A stretch of 64,000 bases of DNA. Source: Setomelanomma holmii (lineage: Eukaryota; Ascomycota; Dothideomycetes; Pleosporales; Phaeosphaeriaceae). The notes beneath the pieces are model-generated. The model was given only the letters and a program-made list of their open reading frames with translations. It had not been told where the DNA came from and did no database searches. The stretch is taken from NCBI GenBank assembly GCA_010015745.1, contig ML978160.1, positions 434,001-498,000 of the forward strand, written 5' to 3'. The position numbers and the translations under genes were made by a program. Below are positions 55,784 to 64,000 of this stretch, piece by piece (the first letter of the stretch is position 1; each line of letters opens with the position of its first letter).

Positions 55784-58700
55784 CTACATAGTCTGCCCCT
55801 CAAAATACGGTCTAAATCTCGGCTCGCCCTCGAGCCTACACTCCCATACACACTTATAACACGCCATAAGCAGGTGAGGAAACTTGATCGTCCAGTAGCT
55901 CAAATACCCATCCGGCAGCGGCCCAACCTTGGCTCTCACACTCTCATCCATATCCTCGTAATGGTTCTTTTTATTCCGCAACGCACGCAGGAGATCCAAC
56001 ATGCGATCACCCGTGTACTTGCGCTGCTTGCCCAGACTCGCGATGAACGCGTGGTCCAGCTTAGCCAAAAAGTTTCTCTTATGATCCAGGACCTCGTAGC
56101 TGTAGTCTTCGAGGACGGACAAGTGTTCCGAAGGCGGATCACGCGGTTCGCGCTCCCAGTGATCGGAGCAATCGCACAGGAAATTGAGACGTTTCTCGGC
56201 GGACCAGAAGAATGGGTGGTTCATGACTTGGACGGCTGTGGGGCGGTCTTCGGGACGGGTCTTGAGCATCCATTGGATGAGATGGTATGGCTCTTCCGAG
56301 TCGGCGCCTAGACGGAGCTGCTTGAGGTTGGCCTTTTCTTTCTTGATGTTGTATTCGCGGATCTGCATCCAGCCTTCGTCGTCGTCGAAGGGGTGGCAGC
56401 CGTTGGTGAGGACGTAGAAGAATACACAGCCGAGCGAGAAAATGTCGACGGCACGCTTGACGCCCTGAGCGACAGGATCGGTGGAGCTGGAGGAGTCTCG
56501 GGAAGCCCCGGTGGAACTACCATTCATCAACTCTTTCGGTTGCGAGATCAGTTCAGGTGCCTTCCAGCCAACAGTACCCGCGTTGCCAGTAGTGCCAATG
56601 AGTGTACTAACGTTGTCGGGCAATGTCTTACATAGTCCGAAGTCTGAGATGACGAGACGCGGACAATTTGTTTGGTTCCTCGACGGGTATGCGAGGAGAA
56701 TGTTCTGTGGCTTGATGTCGCGGTGGATGATCCTCAGACTGTGTAGATGATTGAGTCCATATGCCAACTGGTACAGTACACGGGGAACATTGCGACTGAT
56801 TTCTTGGGCCAGCTTTTGTTGGGCCTCGGTCAACTCTTCGCCTGGTCTGCCATCTCTGTATAGGTCGAATAGACTGGCTTGACAAAGCTCGACGGCAATG
56901 TACAAGAAGTTCTCGTCCTTTTCGTCATCGAAGTACCGGATGACATTGGGATGCAGGTCGCTTTCTTGAAGAAGCTTGACTTCTTGTTCAGCCAGGCCAA
57001 AGTACTGAGGCAACATTCGCTTGATCGCAACTTCGCGCTCCTAGGGAGTATGTTAGGGCAATCTAGTGAATAGACGTCCACTCTACTTACATTCCACTTT
57101 CCTTCGAAGACGAAAGTGCCTCCGCTTCCATTTCCGAGAAGCCGATCTTGGTCAATGGTCAACTTCCCAATGCGTTTGATGTTGGCAACATCTTGCATAT
57201 CATCGCCGTTCATGGTAATCTCGTCAGGATGCAGGCCAGGTGCCGGATCAAGCTGCTTTGCGGCGTCGACGATGCGACCGACCTCATCTTCTTCCTTCTG
57301 CTGATTCTTGTTCAGTTTACGACCGCCACGCTTGCCTCGATGCGTCTTCTTCTTCTTTGGCGTAGCTGGTGACGCCGTGGGATCCAGGGGGCCACTGTCG
57401 GTGCTATCTGTTGTAGAGGCAGCTGTATCTGAGTTGACGGCAGTGATGCCATCTACTTCCTCGACAGGAGATCCTTGATCGGCGGTAGTCGTCCTTGACA
57501 AAGGTGAAAGATCATCTTCCTCATCCCCAGGGATGTTGAAGGTCACCACTTTCTTCTCTCTGGACTCTGGTTCAAAAGGCGGATCGAGCTTCGGCGTCTC
57601 GGCCTCGGTCTCCGAGATGTACTCGATTGGCTTCTCCGTAAGGCAAGTCTCCATGGCTTTCGGTTCGTCTGCGTATTGCTGCATTGGCTCAGTCTCTTGC
57701 TGAGGCACGGCAATCATTGGCTCAGGAGTCTCGGGCTTGCTATCTTGGCTCGATTTCGACGACAATTTACTGGCTAGATAGTCCCAGAAAGGTGCCAGCG
57801 CCCCAGGACCTTTCCATTTCGAGTAGGAAACCATAATGGCCGCCATGATACCCAAGACAATGATCTGACTTGTGGTGGGTGCCCACTGCATAGGCTCCAT
57901 GAAGGTGACAGGTGGGGCATCTATGGTAGGTATCCGCTGCTCTCGAGGCGATGATGACGGAGGAATTGACACGACCTGTCCGTTATCGATCTGATACTGG
58001 GTAGGAGCAGCTATGGCTTGGAAGCGAGACGGAGGCTCAAATTGATGATTGAGAACATGGACGCCGACCAGCGTCTTCTCATCAGCGGGCAGCGAGTGTG
58101 ATGCATCATAGCCAAGCAACTCATTCTCACTGTAGCAAGGAGCCACTGGGGCGCCATCGGTGACAGCAGGATAGCTCCTCTCGGAAAGAGCATACCATGC
58201 CCCAAACTCGGTGGTGTTGAGCCAAACATGGTTGGCCTTTTCCTCGAGCACCTTGGGCCCAGCCGGCTGCGGTAGCAAAACCAAGGGTGCATGTGCACTG
58301 TCGTCACCCGCAGGTCGAGCGACGTCAAACACCCTAGCTACTGGGTATGGCAAGTGCTGTATGAAGAGCGGCCGCTTGCCAGGTCGAGTCCGCTTGTGGT
58401 CGTAGGCGAAGACGGCGCCATTGTATCTGCCATAGATGTACTGATCGTCCATCGTCTTCGTATACTGCGATTTGAGGTCGACGTCCCTACTGTTGGACAC
58501 CCATTCGGCGTATTTGATAGTGCATACATGCTCGTTCGTCTTCTTGTTGTGTATGCTGATGGTGTACTCTGTCTGGCCAATCTCGAAGTTTCCCCTGCAG
58601 TCTCTCTCGTTGAAGAAGTTCTTGACTGGAGAAGCACAGCTGTCGTCGCTCTTACCGAACGTCCAGCTCGAACTGAAGCTCTGCTTGACGAGGCCGGTGG

Positions 58701-59436
58701 CTGCGTCCACATTCAACATGGTTGTCTTCTTCTCCACATTGTAGACAACGGGGAGGTCCGGATCGTCGCTCGAGTAAGGGGCAATGTCGGTAAGCTGCTT
58801 GACTGTCAGACCCAGGCTCTGAAGCACTGGGTGTGGCCCAGGGGTGAGGACGTATAGCGCGCCCTCCTCCCGCGGCTCGACGATCCAGACAAAGGCCTGG
58901 TCCTGCAGGCTGACGCGGCCGTGGGAGGTGTTGTAGATGGTCTCCAGCATGGGCTTGCCGGCGATTTCCCAGATCTCCTCTCCATTGTAGCGGTCGCGAG
59001 CGTGTATGTGGCCATCGACGGTCGCCAAGAGAACAAAGTCCTCAACTTCCCAGTCCAGCAGCGAGCGCGCACTCGGGGCGAGGACTCCCGAGGCAGCGCC
59101 CGCGGCTTGGCGGGCTCTGACAGCACTGATGGCTGGAGCAGAAGAGACTTTGGCTACGGCGCGCTCATTCTGGGCTAGGATGGGCGTGTAGGCATGACGC
59201 TTCTCGGCGTCGGCCACGCTGCCGTCCCGACTGTTCTTGCGGTGGTGGTGGTGATGGTGTTGTGGTGGTATTATGCGAGCATGCTCGACGCGGGCAGCCG
59301 CGCTGGGGCTCTTGTTGCGGGCACGGTGCTCGAGGGGCTGCTGCTGCTGAGCGGCCACGAGGATCGAGGGCAGGAGGAGGAGGGCGAGGATGGTGAGCGC
59401 CGGGCCAGCACCGGGCGGCCGGCGCGGACGGGGCAT
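55784..59436 (-). CDS. IRE1: unfolded-protein sensor Ire1, kinase/endoribonuclease (1200 aa, 2 exons)
   Basis: ER transmembrane sensor that splices HAC1-type mRNA when misfolded proteins accumulate. CDS is complement(join(55784..57040, 57091..59436)); the 50-nt intron (GTAAGT...CTAG) falls inside the kinase N-lobe, joining FEGKWN to EREVAIKRM. Signal peptide 1-29 (ALTILALLLLPSILVA). The luminal domain has a six-His run (60-65) and PQQ-like blades such as FVLLATVDGHIHARDRYNGEEIW. There is one TM helix near 520-540 (IIVLGIMAAIMVSY) and an acidic/Ser cytosolic linker ending KKKKTHRGKRGGRK. Kinase: VAIK K789, HRDIKPQN D890, SDFG D915. The KEN RNase domain has KYTGDRMLDLLRALRNKKNH, with catalytic Tyr, Arg, Asn and His near 1125-1143. 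Confidence 0.96.
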
Positions 59437-60851
59437 TGTGAGGGGGGTTCGACAGCTACGTGGAGGCCTGTGTCAGGCGGGGCGGTGAGGGTGATGGCTC
59501 ATGAGCAGATGGCGATGGCGTGTGTCGAGAGCAGGAGTGAAAGCGGCCAGCGTGGGTGTGATTTTGTGCTCGATATTAAACGGGCGGGGGACTAAGCTGA
59601 GCGTGGGCGGTGCTGGAACCGGGGTGCGGCCGTCAGCCGTCGCCTAACTCGATTCCGACACGCTCGTCGGTTTCCCTTGATTTAGACCCTGCTTGGCGCT
59701 CCAATGACGCCGCCGCCGCGCAGGTACAGACAAAGAGGGCTGAAGATAGAAGCAAAGGATTGTGGTGTGGGCCAGCGCCGTATCATGGCAGCACTGAGGC
59801 AGACTTCGGTGTTGACATCGTACCGTGGTTCACCCTTTGTGTGACAGCCGCAGGGCAACACGACCGACCCATCCATCCTTTGCTTCTGACACTCACTTGC
59901 TCAGGGAAGGGAGCAACCGCACGCTAGTCTTGACTCCAGGAACGACATGCTCCACCACCCTTACGTTGGACATCTCCTTGCGTTTGCTCCAATCATCTGT
60001 ACTGTTGTTCTTCGATGCATGAGTTGTGTATGACATAACTTTGTTGCTTGCGTGTTCCAACACCCATCATCAGCCTTCGGAGCGCCATGCGGAAACCACA
60101 AGCTTGCCATGGCGATAGCGAAGTCTGGATACCGCACCGCTCCACTTTTTCACAAAGTCCGTTATCGTTCTAGACAGTCCGGCAAAAGACAACATGCCCT
60201 CACGACATCCGATCCCTCTCGTTAGCAGTTCCTCATGTCGAGACCCGCCCTTGTGCGTGGTGCCGCGTCCGCGTGTCGTGCAAGTGGCGGCAGCGCAATC
60301 TATCGCAGCGACGCCGACCTCTTAGCTGGGCCAAAACCTCCTCAAAGTCGCTCGAAGATCTCGGAAAATCTTGCCTCAACCTGCGGTCGCAACATATGGA
60401 ACGTGTTATAGGAACCATGACCATGCTAGCCGGCAGAATTGCTGGCGAGACCAATCGCTGAAACCATTATGTCAGTGGAGTAATGAAGTGCGAAGTGCAT
60501 CGATGGTGAAGTCTGGTTGTTGCGGCCACACAGTATGCACAAAGTGCTATGAATTCTTGGTCACGACAATGGTGTTTGCATGTAATGTTGGTATTTAGAC
60601 TACATGTATGCAGCTACCAGAGTCCGACGCATGCTGCCGTCGTGCCGCAGCTACCGTTCGGTAGCGACACACCCTTGACTTTCTTAGAGCCATATCGTGT
60701 CCGTCAACGGCATATCTTCGCCGTGTTTGACTACATTTGGGCATTTCGTGATACTGGACTCAGTGCATATCGAGTGCTGATTTGCCTGGAACCAACACAT
60801 CGTATTTGCGTACAGGCCTCACCCAAACTCGCTAGGCATCACAACACTTCT
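59437..60851. other. IRE1 promoter region and CCT2 3' flank
   Basis: 1.4 kb between two minus-strand genes. It contains only short frames without motifs, and no repeats or RNA genes that I can identify. The first 150 bp is GC-rich and probably the IRE1 5' UTR. Confidence 0.4.
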
Positions 60852-62592
60852 TCACATTCGTTCCCTCCGTCGTGGAGCAGACCTTATGATGTTATCGACT
60901 CGAAGTAGGAGCTGTTGAGAAGTTAGCACATACAAAAAGGAACTATGCATGTCGGAGCACCTACTTCTGCAGCCTCTGAAGCTGACGAAACGACCGCACG
61001 CTTCAGCTTGTAGCTCTCAATGACGCCTAGCTCTCTCATATCCGTGATGCCACCGCCCGGGGTCAGAAGATCCAAGCCTGAGCTGGTCAGACCCGAGTAC
61101 ACAGCTTTCCGGAGGCGTGTAACTAGATCGCTTGAGTCAAAGCCAGCGTTATCGGCCAAGATGGTGGGCAGCTGTTGGAGCGCCCTGGAAAAGGACTCGA
61201 CTGCAATAGCCTTCTTGCCTGCCACGTTTTGCGCGGCCTCCATGACGGCCTTTGCCATGTTCATCTCCGCGCATCCGCCACCAAGCGTTGTTCGGGGTTC
61301 CTTGACCGTTTGTGACAAGACAGCAAGGGCGTCGTGTAGCGAACGCTCGGCCTCGTCGAGGAGCTGCTCAGTTGCACCTCGCAACACAATTGTACAGGCA
61401 CGGCCGGCCTTGACGCCCGAAAACCTGATCAGTGTGTCTTCTCCGATGATGACCTCCTCTATCAAATCACAGTGACCGAGCTTGACGTTCTCTGGATGGT
61501 CGAATGTCGAAGTAATCTCTCCTCCAGTCACCAGTGCTAACCGCTCAACACCATCGAAGTCAGCATGTTCGATCGAGCAGATGCCGGCATCCGCGAAGAG
61601 CTGTTCAGGCCAGTTGTAGATGAGCTGTCGGTTGACGAAGCAGTTGATTCCGTGCGCCTTGATGCGCTCAACTTTGGCGCGCATCTTCTCACGCTCCGCC
61701 TTCTCAAGCTCAGCCAGCTTGCCCGTCGAGTCTACCTTTACTCTTGCTCCGAAGATCTTGATCTTGTCCGTGTCCATCGCCGTGTTTGCAACCAGGATCT
61801 TGGCGTTCTCTATCCGCTTCGGCTGGTTCACACCAAACTTCTTGTCCAGAATAAAGCCCTCATCAAGGTACGAGTCCTTGAGTTTGCCGCCCGCCTTCTT
61901 GATGATCTGAATGTGTGTAAGATCTGTGGATCCTCCAAGCTTCAATACTGCCTCAACCGCAAGCTTTGCGAACTGTTGTCGGTCTTGCGAGAGAACTTTC
62001 GAGCTCAGTGTGGTTCTGGCAATGGCCTCAAGGTCTTTCCGGAACGCCGTCTCATCCTTGCTGTGGTCTACCGCAATCTTCTCCAAAGCCTTCAGCGCGG
62101 CAGTGCTTGCTATCCTGTACCCCTCAATGATTGTCTGGGGGTGAATCTTCTGGTCTACGAGCTTTTCGGCCTCGCGCAGTAGCTCGGCGGCGAGGACTGT
62201 GACTGAGGTGGTTCCGTCGCCAACCTCGTCATCCTGGACTTTCGAGATGTTGACAAGTACTTTTGCGGCAGCGTTATCGAGGGCGATTGCTTTCAAAATA
62301 GTGGCACCGTCGTTCGTTACCATAATCTCGCCGGTGGACCTGTTATAATGTGTAAGTTGTATCTAGAAACTCGGTAGGTGGATAAACATACGCAGACTGT
62401 AGGATCTTGTCCATGCCCTTTGGTCCCAGTGTACTCTTGACGAGATCGCCCACAGCGATAGCTCCTACGAAAGCTGAGAGACGCGCATTCTCGCCCTTCT
62501 CCTCCGTGACATCCTCCGCGAAGATTTGTGTGGGATTCGACTACGCGCATGTTATTTTATACTCACTGAGACTGACGAGTCGAACAAACCAT
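60852..62592 (-). CDS. CCT2: CCT/TRiC chaperonin subunit beta (528 aa, 4 exons)
   Basis: One of eight subunits of the cytosolic chaperonin that folds actin, tubulin and WD40 proteins. CDS is complement(join(60852..60911, 60965..62339, 62392..62540, 62590..62592)). The first coding exon is the ATG alone, with donor GTTTGT and acceptor GTAG; joining gives MSNPTQIFAEDVTEEKGENA, the beta-subunit start. An ATG read through without splicing stops after nine codons. Intron 2 (52 nt) restores KILQSA-STGEIMVTNDGA, and the last (53 nt) restores SEAAE-LLLRVDNIIRSAPRRRERM. ATP-site motifs visible: GDLVKSTLGPKGMDK, NDGATILK, GDGTTSVTVLA, TTLGGGCAEM and a final TPGGGITDM. Confidence 0.96.
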
Positions 62593-62858
62593 CTTGTAAA
62601 CAACGTTTTGAAAGTGAGGAAACAGAGGGGTATCTCAGAAGATGTGGGGTTGTAGCTGCCGTGCCTAACGCGACTTTTTTCGAAGCTGTCCCGCGCGGAA
62701 GTGTTTGCCGAAGTGCTGCCGAGCGCCGTGATCTTTTGCTGCCTCGAACATTTGATACACATTTCAATGTACACCAAATCAACTAGCCCGATACATTGCA
62801 GGCATTTCATGTTTTGGTAGGCTCATCCGGGCATTCAACGCGATCCCTGTAAACCAAC
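62593..62858. promoter_or_regulatory. shared CCT2/SAD1 divergent promoter
   Basis: The 266 bp between the two start codons must contain both promoters. No specific motif is claimed. Confidence 0.45.
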
Positions 62859-64000
62859 ATGTCGAAGCGGCCTGCTCTAGAACCTCTCGAGGATATGGTC
62901 GACGCGCCTTCACCAGCTCCCAAACGCGCCAGGGTCGACGACGAGGAGCTGGAGAGTCCACAGGCCAATGGCGCGACAAGCAATGGGCATTTGATGCATC
63001 CGCGACGACAAGAGGCAGAAAAGGTGGACATTATGGGCGCCGATGCAAAAGAGCATGCGGAGCTGGAAGAAGCCGGCGCATTAGAGGATGATGAAGGCGA
63101 CAACGAGCCTGCAATCGCCGCACCGAAGCGCCAGACCGCGCCGGAAGCCGGATACACGGATCTGTACCTCGACACAATAGACCGCAAAGTACTCGACTTT
63201 GACTTCGAGAAGCTCTGTTCAGTCACGCTATCGAACATAAACGTATACGCATGTCTGGTGTGTGGAAAATACTACCAAGGCCGAGGGCCAAAGTCACAAG
63301 CATACTTCCATGCTCTGGAAGAAGGACACCATGTATACGTCAACATGGAGACGAAGAAGGTCTACGTCCTACCAGAAGGTTACGAGGTCAAATCGAAATC
63401 GCTGGACGACATCAAGTTCGTTGTGGATCCGCGGATGAGCAAGGCGGAAGTCGCGCGACTAGACAAGGAGCCAAAGGTTTCGTGGGACTTGTCGAACCGC
63501 GAGTACATACCAGGATTCGTGGGCATGAACAACATCAAGGCGAACGACTACTTCAATGTGGTCGTCCAGGCACTTTCACACGTCGTCCCACTACGGAATT
63601 TTTTTATGCTGGAAGATCTGTCAAGTCGGCCGCAAATTGCGCACCGGTTCAGCACATTGGTCCGCAAGATTTGGAATCCACGAGCCTTCAAAACCCACGT
63701 ATCACCGCACGAGCTGCTCCAGGAAGTCGCCTTGCGATCATCGAAACGTTTCAATCTGACGGACCAAGCAGATCCGGTTGACTTCATGTCGTGGTTTTTG
63801 AACAACCTCCACTTAGCAGTTGGCGGCTCCAAAACCAAACCGAATTCAAGTATTGTCCAAAAGGTGTTCCAAGGCACGTTGAAAATCGAGTCGCAAGAAA
63901 TTACTGCACGCGCAGATGCTGGCGACAGATTACGATTCGAAGACGCAGCTGTCAAGACCGATGTCTCCAAATTTCTTGTTCTGACGTTGGATCTACCAGC
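62859..64000 (+). CDS. SAD1: tri-snRNP protein Sad1/USP39, N-terminal 380 codons, cut by window end
   Basis: Splicing factor of the U4/U6.U5 tri-snRNP with an inactive ubiquitin-protease fold. The frame opens at ATG 62859 (MSKRPALEPLEDMVDAP) and stays open, intronless, to the last base. The N-terminus is acidic and disordered. The ZnF-UBP region is FEKLCSVTLSNINVYACLVC through SQAYFHALEEGHHVYVN. The peptidase-like domain begins YIPGFVGMNNIKANDYFNV: Asp230 stands where active ubiquitin proteases have the nucleophilic Cys (NTCFMN), as known for the Sad1/USP39 branch. The C-terminal part with the pseudo-His box lies beyond the window. Confidence 0.95.
   Translation, partial: MSKRPALEPLEDMVDAPSPAPKRARVDDEELESPQANGATSNGHLMHPRRQEAEKVDIMGADAKEHAELEEAGALEDDEGDNEPAIAAPKRQTAPEAGYTDLYLDTIDRKVLDFDFEKLCSVTLSNINVYACLVCGKYYQGRGPKSQAYFHALEEGHHVYVNMETKKVYVLPEGYEVKSKSLDDIKFVVDPRMSKAEVARLDKEPKVSWDLSNREYIPGFVGMNNIKANDYFNVVVQALSHVVPLRNFFMLEDLSSRPQIAHRFSTLVRKIWNPRAFKTHVSPHELLQEVALRSSKRFNLTDQADPVDFMSWFLNNLHLAVGGSKTKPNSSIVQKVFQGTLKIESQEITARADAGDRLRFEDAAVKTDVSKFLVLTLDLP

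Noticed and set aside
55784..57016. A separate small kinase gene downstream of an ER protein
   Set aside because: A 50-nt intron (57041-57090) joins the two frames inside the kinase N-lobe to give a normal full-length Ire1.

Overview
The window is nuclear DNA of a filamentous ascomycete (Pezizomycotina; Dothideomycetes is my best guess from overall protein character, not proven here). The evidence is a compact gene layout, spliceosomal introns mostly of 46-56 nt with GTANGT-type donors and CTAA(C/T)-like branch sites, and typical fungal housekeeping genes. I see no transposon, plasmid, virus, rRNA, tRNA or CRISPR signature. Intron boundaries below were placed by eye, from donor/acceptor sites plus continuity of conserved protein motifs, and each joined CDS was checked to be a whole number of codons.

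Layout. 0.7-9 kb: a disordered nuclear-type protein, molybdenum cofactor sulfurase, a degenerate repeat patch and an RRM-tailed protein. 9-20.3 kb: SHR3 (permease chaperone), MCM7 and PEX1 head to head, MPC1, and SmB head to head with RPL11. 21.9-31.4 kb: a four-TM MARVEL-like protein, a disordered protein, enolase, and proteasome beta-4 (PRE1). 34.0-40.3 kb: a three-gene mycosporine cluster (sugar-phosphate cyclase of the DDGS type, O-methyltransferase, ATP-grasp ligase). 40.4-53.1 kb: UTP13, an unknown membrane protein, a KIP2-type kinesin, and a GT23/FUT8-like type II membrane glycosyltransferase. 53.2-64 kb: COQ10, a Trm140-type tRNA m3C methyltransferase, IRE1, CCT2, and SAD1/USP39 cut off by the window end.

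How the genes work together. The mycosporine genes are the only evident pathway cluster. The cyclase and methyltransferase should make 4-deoxygadusol, and the ATP-grasp enzyme should couple it to an amino acid to give a mycosporine, a UV-screening solute. No NRPS-like or D-Ala-D-Ala-ligase-like second coupling enzyme is present, which fits fungal mono-substituted mycosporines. The remaining genes are unlinked housekeeping functions, but seven adjacent pairs are divergently transcribed, five of them from shared promoters of under 300 bp.

Gene-structure oddities: three genes (RPL11, PRE1, CCT2) have a first coding exon of only 2-3 nt, and the SmB gene has a 9-nt micro-exon. The most notable feature overall is the mycosporine cluster, with its membrane-anchored ligase and the Asn-Gly-rich tail on its cyclase.
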